Shown: positions 30,636 through 38,140 of the stretch, in pieces
Numbering within the stretch: the stretch's first letter is position 1
Layout: each line of letters begins with the position of its first letter
NCBI GenBank assembly: GCA_963745915.1
Contig: CAVUZA010000002.1
Location: forward strand, 434,001-498,000
Reading direction: 5' to 3'
Source of the DNA: VRUE01 sp963745915
GTDB lineage: Bacteria; Actinomycetota; Thermoleophilia; Solirubrobacterales; 70-9
Length of the DNA: 64,000 nucleotides
Translations under genes and position numbers: made by a program
Notes under the pieces: model-generated
What the model was told of the DNA's origin: nothing
Database searches by the model: none
Seen by the model: only the letters and a program-made list of their open reading frames with translations

Positions 30636-31256
30636 TCAGGCGGTGCCGGCTTGTGCTTCGGAGATCAGTGCTCGCAGCCGTCGCTGGACGAGAGTTCGCA
30701 GTCTTTGCGAAGCGATTCGATCGGCCCACTCGCGGAGGAGCTTGCGGTCGAAGGGGGACGGCAGGGTCAGCTCGGGGAGGTACGGGGTGCGTCCCTGCGC
30801 GCTCCTGAGGTAGGCGAGGTCGAACAGGGCCTTCTCGGGCACCGCCAGGTACACACCTTGCTTGTCGCTGCGGTAGCCGGTGAAGAGCTCGGGCGCTATC
30901 CGGTGGACCTCATAGACGCCGAAGGCGGTCGTGATGCGCCGGGCGCGGTCGATCGAGACGAGGGAGATGGTCCGAGGTATCTGGTCGATCATGCCGTGCC
31001 GGGCCAGCGCCGAGAAGAGCGAGACGTAGGCTGGCCGTGGCGCGGTCAGATAGGGCCCGATCGCGAGCGGGTCGATCTCCCGGTCGAGGGTCCAGAGGCC
31101 ACGCCGCACCTGGCCGATCACGCCGGAGTCGTGCAGCGCCCGCAGGCGCTGGGCGGCGGTGGCCGGACTGACCTGCCAGACGGCGGCCGCCTCGGCGCTG
31201 CTGAGCACCGGTCGGCCGACCTCGCGCAGATCGCGATAGGCGTCGGTGACCCTCAC
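30636..31256 (-). CDS. AbiEi-type antitoxin
   Basis: 206 residues. An N-terminal winged helix (VLSSAEAAAVWQVSPATAAQRLRALHDSGVIGQVRRGLWTL) is followed by the AbiEi core (YVSLFSALARHGMIDQIPRTISLVSIDRARRITTAFGVYEVHRIAPELFTGY and AVPEKALFDLAYL). AbiEi proteins repress their operon and neutralise the nucleotidyltransferase toxin. Here the gene follows the toxin gene with an ATGA overlap, the reverse of the usual antitoxin-first order. A short GNRA-loop hairpin (30622-30635) after the stop may terminate the pair. Confidence 0.88.
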   Translation of the reverse strand: MRVTDAYRDLREVGRPVLSSAEAAAVWQVSPATAAQRLRALHDSGVIGQVRRGLWTLDREIDPLAIGPYLTAPRPAYVSLFSALARHGMIDQIPRTISLVSIDRARRITTAFGVYEVHRIAPELFTGYRSDKQGVYLAVPEKALFDLAYLRSAQGRTPYLPELTLPSPFDRKLLREWADRIASQRLRTLVQRRLRALISEAQAGTA

Positions 31257-32002
31257 CGCGCGGCCTCGAGCTGCTCGGCGACGAAGGTCTGCAGCTGCAC
31301 CCAGCGCTCCTCGGAGTAGTAGTCGCGGAGGTCGGGCTCGAGGAAGTTGAGTACATGGTCGCTGAAGGCGTCGAAGGGGATCTCCAGCGCGATCTCCGCC
31401 GCCTTGGTCAGCAGCTCGGCGTCGACCTCGCCCCGGGGCAGCTGCCGAAGGCGCAAGAGTAGGTCGAGGTCGAAGACGTCACGCGACTGAACCTGTGGCC
31501 GCCCGGCGAGGGCGGCGACCTTCTGCTCGGTCGCGGCGGCGGCCGTGTAGTGCTGGACGATCGGCGGTCGCAACGCGTAGGGGGCGACGATCCGATCCGG
31601 GACGGCCTCGGCCCGAAAGCGATCGTCAGCCCCTCGACTGCTGAATTCGACCTTGGTTCGCACCAGCTCGCCGTGGCCGGGCGCGGCGATCCCGATCTTC
31701 CAGCGGCGGGTGGTTTCGCTCTGCTTGTGCTCGCTCGACTCCTCGACGGAGAGCCCCTTCACCCGCAGCAGATTGCTCAGCACCGGCGACTCGATCACCT
31801 GGCCAACCTTCTCGCGCACTCCCCAGGGCGCCCCGCCGCGGAAATCGAGATCGATGTCCTGCGAGTAGCGCTGGCTGTCAAAGAAATAGCGCAGGTTGGC
31901 GCCGCCCTTGAGAATCCAGCGTCCGCGCTCGAGGCGCTGCTGGAGAGCATCGAGGAAGGCGACGTGGAAGAGCTCGATGACCTGCACTTCACGCAATTCC
32001 AT
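31253..32002 (-). CDS. AbiEii/AbiGii-type nucleotidyltransferase toxin
   Basis: 249 residues. Nucleotidyltransferase core: RGRWILKGGANLRYFFDSQRYSQDIDLDFRG, with the G-G...DIDLD metal/nucleotide motif, then KVEFSSRG and the C-terminal helical part (RDVFDLDLLLRLRQLP). Related toxins block growth by modifying tRNA ends and act as phage abortive infection systems. The gene is first in the operon, behind a clearly A+T-rich promoter (32003-32050). Confidence 0.88.
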   Translation of the reverse strand: MELREVQVIELFHVAFLDALQQRLERGRWILKGGANLRYFFDSQRYSQDIDLDFRGGAPWGVREKVGQVIESPVLSNLLRVKGLSVEESSEHKQSETTRRWKIGIAAPGHGELVRTKVEFSSRGADDRFRAEAVPDRIVAPYALRPPIVQHYTAAAATEQKVAALAGRPQVQSRDVFDLDLLLRLRQLPRGEVDAELLTKAAEIALEIPFDAFSDHVLNFLEPDLRDYYSEERWVQLQTFVAEQLEAAR

Positions 32003-32050
32003 GCGTTGAGAGTACAGAAATTCAATTTATAGCGCAATAAACTGCTGTCT
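32003..32050 (-). promoter_or_regulatory. A+T-rich promoter/operator of the AbiE pair
   Basis: A short A+T-rich stretch in GC-rich surroundings. Read on the minus strand it holds TTTATTGCGCTATAAATTG, in which TTTAT and ATAAA are complementary and TATAAA could be a -10 box. AbiEi antitoxins are known to bind inverted repeats at their own promoter. Confidence 0.45.
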
Positions 32051-32112
32051 TATTGTCGAGAGCGATGGGCCTCGTCGGCGTGCGTGCGGGCGCAGGGGGC
32101 CGGGCGCTGCGC

Positions 32113-32640
32113 CTACTGCGGCTCGGCGACCTGGTCGCGGCCGGCGGAGAGCTCGCGGGCGATGTCGTTGGCCCAGGCGCGAATCTCCTCCCAGTCGCGG
32201 CGGTCGTGGAACTCGGGCGGGATGCCGGCCACCATCGCCTTCTCGATCGGGCCGCGCGGCTCGGGGGGCAGGCGGCCGCCGAAGATGACGTGGTCGCGGG
32301 CGCCCAGCTTCTCGACCGCGCGCACGATCCCGGGCGGCTCGCTCCACTTCGGGTCGTCCTTGTCCGGGTCGCCGACCGGACCGGAGCTGAAGGCCCAGAG
32401 GGGAAGCGCCGCCAGCGCCTTGCGCTGCGCGCGCAGGAAGTGACGGGCTTCGCCCCGCCAGCGCTTCATGTAGACGGCGCTGCCGAGGACGACGGCACCG
32501 TAGGGCTCGAGGCTCTCGACCGCGTCGCTGGGCTCGCAGTCGACCTCGAGGCCGGCCTCGCCCAGCGCCGATGCGACCGCCTCGGCGATTTCGGCCGTCG
32601 AGCCGCGTTTCGACGCGTATGCGACGAGCACTCTCCTCAC
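32113..32640 (-). CDS. Flavodoxin-domain protein
   Basis: 175 residues from a GTG at 32640. VLVAYASKRGSTAEIAEAVASAL is the FMN phosphate-binding loop, and AVVLGSAVYMKRWRGEARHFLRAQ with LWAFSSGPVGDPDKDD are the other flavin loops. The layout resembles HemG-type protoporphyrinogen oxidase and related menaquinone-dependent flavodoxins. The physiological partner is unknown. The 5' end is 110 bases from the divergent GNAT gene. Confidence 0.85.
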   Translation of the reverse strand: MRRVLVAYASKRGSTAEIAEAVASALGEAGLEVDCEPSDAVESLEPYGAVVLGSAVYMKRWRGEARHFLRAQRKALAALPLWAFSSGPVGDPDKDDPKWSEPPGIVRAVEKLGARDHVIFGGRLPPEPRGPIEKAMVAGIPPEFHDRRDWEEIRAWANDIARELSAGRDQVAEPQ

Positions 32641-32750
32641 CGACCAACCCTCCCAGGCCGGCGCCGCGACTTCATCGGTGATCCACCGCAGACGGGCGGC
32701 GTAGTTCCCGGACCGCGCCCGCGCAGGGGTGGAATAGGCTCGGGCCGGCG

Positions 32751-33554
32751 ATGACCGAAGACCTGCTCGACCGCGTCCACCTCAACCTGGTTGACAGCTC
32801 GCTGCAGCTGTTCGGGCTCGATCCCGGCGCCGAGGTCGAGCGCACCGAGGCCTGGGCTCTGGCGGCGGGCAGCCCGGACCACCCGGCGATCTCCAACGTC
32901 GCTTTCCGCACCGGCGAGGCCGACGCCGAGGCGCTGGTCGACCGGGCGCGCGGCTTCTTCGCCCGCCGCGGCCGCGGCTTCAGCTTCATGCTCCGCGGCA
33001 GGGAGGCCGCCGACCGCGACCTCGAGGCGGCGGCCACCGCCGCCGGCCTCAGCGAGGTCTACGCGATGCCGGAGATGACGCTCGCCGCCCCCCTGCCGGC
33101 GGAGGCCCCGCCCCCCGGCGTGGCCGTGCGCCGCATCGCCGCCGAGCGCGACGCCGAGGACTACTGGCGGATCTGCGCCGCCGCCTACCCCGACGTCGGC
33201 TTCCCGCCCGAGGTCTTCGGCCACTACACCCGCCACGAGGGGCTACGCGCCGACAACCTCGCCGCCTTCCTCGCCGACCTCGACGGCGAGCCGGTCGCGG
33301 CGGCGATGACGATCGTCACCCGGGGCGTCGCCGGCATCTACTGGGTGGCGGCGCTCGGGCAGGCCCGCGGGCGCGGCGTCGGCCGCGCGGTCACCGCGGC
33401 CGCGGTCGAGGCCGGCTTCGGCCTCGGCGCCGACCTCGCCTCGCTGCAGGCATCGCCGATGGGCAGGCCGGTCTACGAGCGCATGGGCTTCGAGGCGATC
33501 TTCGACTACCGCCTGCTGATGATGCGGCCTCCCCGGTCGGGCGCGGCGCGTTAG
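32751..33554 (+). CDS. GNAT family acetyltransferase
   Basis: 267 residues. The C-terminal half carries the acetyl-CoA-binding motif GQARGRGVGRAVTAAAVEAGF and PMGRPVYERMGFEAIFDYRLL, typical of GNAT. The N-terminal half (residues 10-110) may be a degenerate second GNAT fold, as in tandem members. The acceptor substrate cannot be read from sequence. Nothing nearby suggests a pathway. Confidence 0.82.
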   Translation: MTEDLLDRVHLNLVDSSLQLFGLDPGAEVERTEAWALAAGSPDHPAISNVAFRTGEADAEALVDRARGFFARRGRGFSFMLRGREAADRDLEAAATAAGLSEVYAMPEMTLAAPLPAEAPPPGVAVRRIAAERDAEDYWRICAAAYPDVGFPPEVFGHYTRHEGLRADNLAAFLADLDGEPVAAAMTIVTRGVAGIYWVAALGQARGRGVGRAVTAAAVEAGFGLGADLASLQASPMGRPVYERMGFEAIFDYRLLMMRPPRSGAAR

Positions 33555-33639
33555 CGGCGCCGGAGCGGCTGGCCACGGCCCTCGCCGTCGGTTAGTGTCG
33601 TCGCGACCGGTCAACCGCAGGGAGAAACGAGGGATAGGG

Positions 33640-34146
33640 ATGGCTTACGAGATGAAGCTTCGCGACAGCGGAGCCGAGGTCAAGGTCCGCAGCCCCTGGG
33701 CGGCGGCGCTGCTGCCCCTCATCACCCTGGGGATCTACCACCTGGTCTGGTGGTACCGGATCAACCGCGAGCTGCGCGACTACGGCCAGGCCAAGGGCTT
33801 CGACCTCGGCCAGAACCCGACCAACTCCCTGCTCGCCCTCTTCCCCGGCGGCATCGTCGTCATCCCGGCGCTGATCACCTACTGGCGCGGGACCAAGCGG
33901 GTGATGGGCGCCTCGCGGGTAGCCGGCAAGGAGCCGCTCAACGGCTGGATCGCGATCGTCCTCTACCTCTTCATCGCCCCGGCGCTGTGGGCCTACATCC
34001 AGGTCTCGCTCAACGACATCTGGCGCGCCGAAGCCGAGCCCCAGCCCGGCACCCCGGCACCGCCCGAGCCCAGCGACGCGATGCCGCCGCCGGCCCCCGC
34101 AGCCGAGCAGCCGCCCGCGACGGGAGCGGACGGGACCGCCTCCTGA
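33640..34146 (+). CDS. DUF4234-like membrane protein
   Basis: 168 residues from ATG 33640, with GGGATAGGG before it. RSPWAAALLPLITLGIYHLVWWYRINRELRDY is the DUF4234 signature (first membrane helix plus IYHLVWWYR). A second and third helix follow (LLALFPGGIVVIPALITYW and IAIVLYLFIAPALWAYIQVSLNDIW). The C-terminal 40 residues are proline/alanine-rich and probably disordered. Function unknown. Confidence 0.82.
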   Translation: MAYEMKLRDSGAEVKVRSPWAAALLPLITLGIYHLVWWYRINRELRDYGQAKGFDLGQNPTNSLLALFPGGIVVIPALITYWRGTKRVMGASRVAGKEPLNGWIAIVLYLFIAPALWAYIQVSLNDIWRAEAEPQPGTPAPPEPSDAMPPPAPAAEQPPATGADGTAS

Positions 34147-34161
34147 GCGACGCCCCCAACC

Positions 34162-34201
34162 GGAATCGGCGCTGACTGGCCAGTCAGCCAGCGCCGATTC
34201 C
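34162..34201. promoter_or_regulatory. Inverted repeat with TetR-type operator core
   Basis: Outer arms GGAATCGGCGCTG and CAGCGCCGATTCC are exact. Inside, TGACTGGCCAGTCA (34172-34185) is a perfect 14-base palindrome with the same half-site as 8751-8766. It is about 50 bases upstream of the SDR gene at 34252 and 15 bases after the DUF4234 gene, so it may serve as both terminator and operator. Confidence 0.55.
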
Positions 34202-34251
34202 CTATAGCCTCCGCGGCCGACTTTTCACGACGCGAAGGAGAGAGCACAGCG

Positions 34252-35082
34252 ATGGGACTTCTTGATGGGAAAGCGGCGATCGTCACCGGGTCGGCGCGCG
34301 GAATCGGCCGGGCGACCGCCGAGCTGTTCGCCCGCGAGGGCGCCAAGGTTCTGATCAACGACCTCGACGCCGACGTCGCCGAGCAGGCGGCCAGCGAGAT
34401 CGACGGCGAAACCGCAGTCCACGCCGGCGACCTGACCAAGCCCGACGCCGCCGACCAGCTGGTCGCCGCCGGGGTCGAGGCTTTCGGCGCGCTCGACATC
34501 GTCGTCAACAACGCCGGCTACACCTGGGACGGGGTCGCCCACCGGATGACCGACGAGCAGTTCCAGGCGATGATCGACATCCACACCGTCGTCCCCTTCC
34601 GCGTCGCCCGGGCGCTCGCCCCGCACTGGCGCGAGGCGGCCAAGGCCGAGCGCGGCGAAGACAAGGAGGTCTTCCGCAAGATCGTCAACGTCTCCTCGAC
34701 CTCGGGCACGATGGGCAACGCCGGCCAGGTCAACTACTCGGCGGCGAAGATGGCCGTCGTCGGCCTGACCAAAACGCTGGCCAAGGAGTGGGGCCAGTTC
34801 AAGATCAACGTCAACGCGGTTGCCTTCGGCTTCGTCGAGACCCGCCTCACCGCCGCCAAGGAGGAGGGCGAAGAGATGACCTCCCCGAGCGGCGAGAAGA
34901 TCGAGCTCGGCATCCCCGAGCAGATGCGGGCGATGGCCTCGGCGATCATCCCGCTCGGCCGCCCGGCGACGCCGCAGGAGGCCTCCGGCCCGGTGCTCTT
35001 CCTCGCCTCGCCGCTGGCCAACTACGTCCACGGCCAGGTGCTCAACGTCACCGGCGGCATGTTCGGGGGGATGTACACCTGA
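34252..35082 (+). CDS. Short-chain dehydrogenase/reductase (FabG-like)
   Basis: 276 residues; GAAGGAGAG lies 10 bases before the ATG. Complete SDR motifs: VTGSARGIGRATAELFAREG near residue 12, VVNNAGYTWD near 85, Ser in NVSSTSG and YSAAK (VNYSAAKMAVVGLTKTLAKEW) near 163. The N-A-F-G-F-V-E-T loop and the closing G-Q-V-L-N-V-T-G-G fit 3-oxoacyl reductases. It is followed with a 41-base gap by a deazaflavin reductase gene, and is preceded by a TetR-type operator. Confidence 0.9.
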   Translation: MGLLDGKAAIVTGSARGIGRATAELFAREGAKVLINDLDADVAEQAASEIDGETAVHAGDLTKPDAADQLVAAGVEAFGALDIVVNNAGYTWDGVAHRMTDEQFQAMIDIHTVVPFRVARALAPHWREAAKAERGEDKEVFRKIVNVSSTSGTMGNAGQVNYSAAKMAVVGLTKTLAKEWGQFKINVNAVAFGFVETRLTAAKEEGEEMTSPSGEKIELGIPEQMRAMASAIIPLGRPATPQEASGPVLFLASPLANYVHGQVLNVTGGMFGGMYT

Positions 35083-35123
35083 GTTCCGAGCCGCAGGAGC
35101 GTCGCACGCCGCGTTACCTGGAC

Positions 35124-35561
35124 GTGGGGGACCGAGTCTGGCCCCTCACGATCCGGGTAATGGGGCTGCATACGTTCCTCTACCGGGCAACCGGTGGTCG
35201 CTTCGGCCACAAGGTGCCCGGTGGCCCCGGCACGATGCTGCTGCTGGACCACGTCGGCGCCAAGAGCGGCAAGAAGCGCACCTCCCCGCTGCTCTACGTC
35301 GAGGACGGTGAGAACGTGTTCGTGATCGCCTCCAAGGGCGGCTTCCCCAAGAACCCTGGCTGGTTCTACAACCTCAAGGCCAACCCGGACACCACAGTCC
35401 AGATCCGCTCCGAGCGCCGTCCCGTCCACGCCCGGGTCGCCGGCGCCGAGGAGCGCGAGCGCCTCTGGCCGCTGGCGGTCAAGGCCTACGGCGGCTACGA
35501 AGACTACGCCGCGCGCAGCAAGGGTCGCGAGATCCCGATCGTCATCCTCGAGCCCCGCTGA
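35124..35561 (+). CDS. F420-type nitroreductase family protein (DDN-like)
   Basis: 145 residues from a GTG at 35124; an ATG at 35160 would shorten it. Signature: FLYRATGGRFGHKVPGGPGTMLLLDHVGAKSGKKRTSPLLYVEDGENVFVIASKGGFPKNPGWFYNLKANPDT, which is the split-barrel fold of deazaflavin (F420)-dependent quinone/nitro reductases of actinobacteria. The pair with the upstream SDR suggests a joint redox pathway. A CTG overlapping the SDR stop opens the same frame earlier, so the start is uncertain. Confidence 0.85.
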   Translation: MGDRVWPLTIRVMGLHTFLYRATGGRFGHKVPGGPGTMLLLDHVGAKSGKKRTSPLLYVEDGENVFVIASKGGFPKNPGWFYNLKANPDTTVQIRSERRPVHARVAGAEERERLWPLAVKAYGGYEDYAARSKGREIPIVILEPR

Positions 35562-35579
35562 CGCGGGGAGCACGGCTCC

Positions 35580-36434
35580 CTACTTCGAGCGCCGCTCCTC
35601 AGCGACCGGGTCGCCCGAGTCGCTCGCTATCGCCTCGGGAGGCCAGGGGCCGGCCCAGTTGTCGCGGGCGCCGTCGAGGGTGATCGTCGTGCCGGAGAAG
35701 AAGTCGCCCGCCTCCGAGGCCAGGTAGGCGACGAGCCAGGCCATCTCCTCGGCCCGCCCGGCACGGCCGATCGGGATCGAGCGCTCGAGGTTGTCGACCA
35801 CCACCTGCGGGTACTTGGTCAGCAGCGTCTCGGTGGCGAACTGGCCGGCGGCCAGGGCGCAGGTCTTGATCCCGAAACGCGCCCACTCGACCGCCAGGGT
35901 GCGCATCATGTTCTCGACCGCGGCGCGGGCGGCGCCGGAGTGGACCATGCCCGGCATCCCGTTGTGCGGGGAGAGGGTGACGCTCAGCACCTTGCCGCCG
36001 CCCTGCGGGATGAAGGCCTTGGTCGCCGCCGCGTGGGTCATCAGCCAGGTGCCCTGCACGTTGAGCTCGATCACGGTGCGAAAGCCCTTGGGGCTGATCG
36101 TCTCGGCCGGGGCGAGGAACTGGCCGCCGGCGTTGTTGACCAGCACATCGAGGCGCCCGTGGCGTTCGAGCAGGGCGTCGAAGAAGCGCTCGACCGGCTC
36201 CTCCTCGCGGATGTCGAGCGCCTCGTGCTCGAAGGCGCCGGGCAGGCCAGCGGCCAGCTCCGCGGTCTCGGCCAGCGGCTCGGCGCGCCGCCCGCAGCCG
36301 ACCACCACGGCCCCGAGCCGGGCCAGCTCCAGCGCCGTCTCGCGGCCCAGGCCGCTGCCGGCGCCGGAGACGACGCAGACCTGACCGTCGAGCAGACCGT
36401 CCCTGAAGATGCGCGAACGCGGGCTTTCAGCCAT
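35580..36434 (-). CDS. SDR of the peroxisomal trans-2-enoyl-CoA reductase type
   Basis: 284 residues. VVSGAGSGLGRETALELARLG and LVNNAGGQF are the cofactor motifs. The usual Tyr-x-x-x-Lys site is replaced by a HSGAARAAVENMMRTLAVEWA stretch, as is normal for the PECR-like branch acting on enoyl-CoAs. The C-terminal PIGRAGRAEEMAWLVAYLASEAGDFFSGTTITLDG is standard. It converges on the F420 gene with a gap of 18 bases and may work with the fatty-acid enzymes elsewhere in the window. Confidence 0.87.
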   Translation of the reverse strand: MAESPRSRIFRDGLLDGQVCVVSGAGSGLGRETALELARLGAVVVGCGRRAEPLAETAELAAGLPGAFEHEALDIREEEPVERFFDALLERHGRLDVLVNNAGGQFLAPAETISPKGFRTVIELNVQGTWLMTHAAATKAFIPQGGGKVLSVTLSPHNGMPGMVHSGAARAAVENMMRTLAVEWARFGIKTCALAAGQFATETLLTKYPQVVVDNLERSIPIGRAGRAEEMAWLVAYLASEAGDFFSGTTITLDGARDNWAGPWPPEAIASDSGDPVAEERRSK

Positions 36435-36480
36435 CGACGGCAGAGCCTATATATGGACGCTCGCCGTAACCTGAGCGACG

Positions 36481-37392
36481 ATGAAGGTCCGGATCGAGCC
36501 CAAACCGCTGCACGAGCCGCTCGCCGGCGGCACCCCCGGGGCCAGCGTCGCGGTCGAACCGATGCTGGCCGGGACGGTGACCTGGCCGCGGACGATGATG
36601 GAGCGGCCCGGCGGGCGCTTCGAGAAGCTGAAGCTGCTGCGCTCCCTGCTCAGCGGCAACCCGGCCGCCACGGTGCCGATCCCCAGCTACCTGATCCGCC
36701 ACCCGAGCGCCGGCGCGATCCTCGTCGACACCGGCCTGCACCCCTCGATCGCCACCGACCCGAAGGGCAACTTCGGCAGCCTCGGCACCCGCTTCGGCCA
36801 CCCGAGGCTGGAGCCCGGCGCCGACGTCCCCGCCCAGCTGCGCAGGCGCGACCTCGACCCGGGCGAGATCCCGGTCGTCGTCATGACCCACATGCACCTC
36901 GACCACAGCTCGGCGATCTCCGAGTTCCCCAACTCGACCTTCGTCCTCAGCGAGACCGAGTGGGAGGCCGCCGCCAGCGGCCCGCGGCCGCTGCTCAACG
37001 GCTACCGCCGCCCCCACTTCGACTACGCCTTCGACTACCGCACGGTCGACTTCGACCGCGGCGGGATCGACTCCTACGCGACCTTCGGCCGCTGCTTCGA
37101 CCTCTTCGGCGACGGCTCGATCCGGCTCGCCTACACGCCCGGCCACAGCGCCGGCCACGTCTCGGTGATCCTCCGCCTCGCCGAGCGCGACTTCGTGATC
37201 GGCGGCGACGTCTCCTACACCAAGGGCCAGCTCGACGGCACCGCCCCGCTGGCGCCCGAACCCCAGGACGCGCACAACTACCGGCGCTCGCTGCAGGAGC
37301 TGCGCCTCTTCATCCGCGAGTACCCCGACGCGGTGGTCACCCCCGGCCACGACGCCGAGTTCCTCGCCGGGCTCAGCGCCCGTTACGAGTAG
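36481..37392 (+). CDS. Metallo-beta-lactamase fold hydrolase (AHL-lactonase-like)
   Basis: 303 residues. Metal site VMTHMHLDHSSAI (HxHxDH), the later histidine in TPGHSAGHVSVIL, the aspartate in VIGGDVSYT and a final PGHD. The order and the P-I-P-S-Y-L-I start region resemble the AiiA-like N-acyl homoserine lactonase branch, but the true substrate could be another lactone. The 3' end overlaps the PlsC gene coming from the other strand by 20 bases. Confidence 0.85.
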   Translation: MKVRIEPKPLHEPLAGGTPGASVAVEPMLAGTVTWPRTMMERPGGRFEKLKLLRSLLSGNPAATVPIPSYLIRHPSAGAILVDTGLHPSIATDPKGNFGSLGTRFGHPRLEPGADVPAQLRRRDLDPGEIPVVVMTHMHLDHSSAISEFPNSTFVLSETEWEAAASGPRPLLNGYRRPHFDYAFDYRTVDFDRGGIDSYATFGRCFDLFGDGSIRLAYTPGHSAGHVSVILRLAERDFVIGGDVSYTKGQLDGTAPLAPEPQDAHNYRRSLQELRLFIREYPDAVVTPGHDAEFLAGLSARYE

Positions 37393-38086
37393 CCGCCAGC
37401 CCGGCGTACATCTCGCGCACCGGGGCGAAGATCTGCTCGGCGACCTGCTGCTGGCGCTCGCGCTCGGGGGCGTCCTCGGCCGGGAAGCGCAGCGGCTCGC
37501 CGAACTCGACCGTGACCTTGGGGAAGCGCAGCCGCTTCCAGCCGCGCACCTTGGCCGAGCCGTAGATCGCGACCGGCACCACCGGCGCACCGGATTCGAG
37601 CGCGATGCGGCCGATCCCCGGCTTGACCTCGCCCAGCTCGCCGCTGCGCGAGCGCCCCCCCTCGGCGTACATGAGCAGCATTTCGCCCTGTTCGAGCAGG
37701 ATCTTCGCCGTCTTGATCGCCTCCTCGTCGCCGTGGCCGCGGCGCACCGGGAAGACCCCGCCGTGCTGGTAGATGTAGGTCAGCACCGGCGGGCCGAACA
37801 TCTGCGACTTGGCCATGAAGCGCACCTTGCGGCGCAGCAGGTAGAGGCCGACGAAGAAGTGATCCATCTGGCTGAAATGGTTGGGGGCGAGGATCAGGGC
37901 GCCGTCCTCGGGCACGTTCTCGACCCCGATCGCCCGCACCCGGTAGAGCAGCAGCGTCGGCAGCGAGATCAGCAGGCGGACGAGGGTGTAGGTCCAGCCC
38001 ACGCCGCCGCGGGCCGACTCGTGGAAGCGGTCGAAGTACTCGGCGGGCCGTTCGTCCCGGTAGACCTGTGGCTTGATGTCCGGCAT
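37373..38086 (-). CDS. 1-acyl-sn-glycerol-3-phosphate acyltransferase (PlsC family)
   Basis: 237 residues. The catalytic NHFSQMDHFFVGLYLL (HX4D), the glycerol-phosphate site YAEGGRSRSGELGEVKPGIGRIAL and VPVAIYGSAK are present. One membrane-associated helix lies near residue 35 (LVRLLISLPTLLLYRV). It transfers a fatty acyl chain to lysophosphatidic acid. It lies 54 bases downstream of glpK on the same strand, a sensible pairing for glycerolipid synthesis. Confidence 0.88.
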   Translation of the reverse strand: MPDIKPQVYRDERPAEYFDRFHESARGGVGWTYTLVRLLISLPTLLLYRVRAIGVENVPEDGALILAPNHFSQMDHFFVGLYLLRRKVRFMAKSQMFGPPVLTYIYQHGGVFPVRRGHGDEEAIKTAKILLEQGEMLLMYAEGGRSRSGELGEVKPGIGRIALESGAPVVPVAIYGSAKVRGWKRLRFPKVTVEFGEPLRFPAEDAPERERQQQVAEQIFAPVREMYAGLAATRNGR

Positions 38087-38140
38087 GCGCGCGCGGCCTC
38101 CCCGGCCGTCGCTACGCGATACTCCGCCGCCGCCGCCCGG

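Noticed and set aside
34162..34201. Counting this palindrome among the scattered elements
   Set aside because: Its core is a perfect TetR-type operator and it lies before a gene, so regulation explains it without a mobile element.
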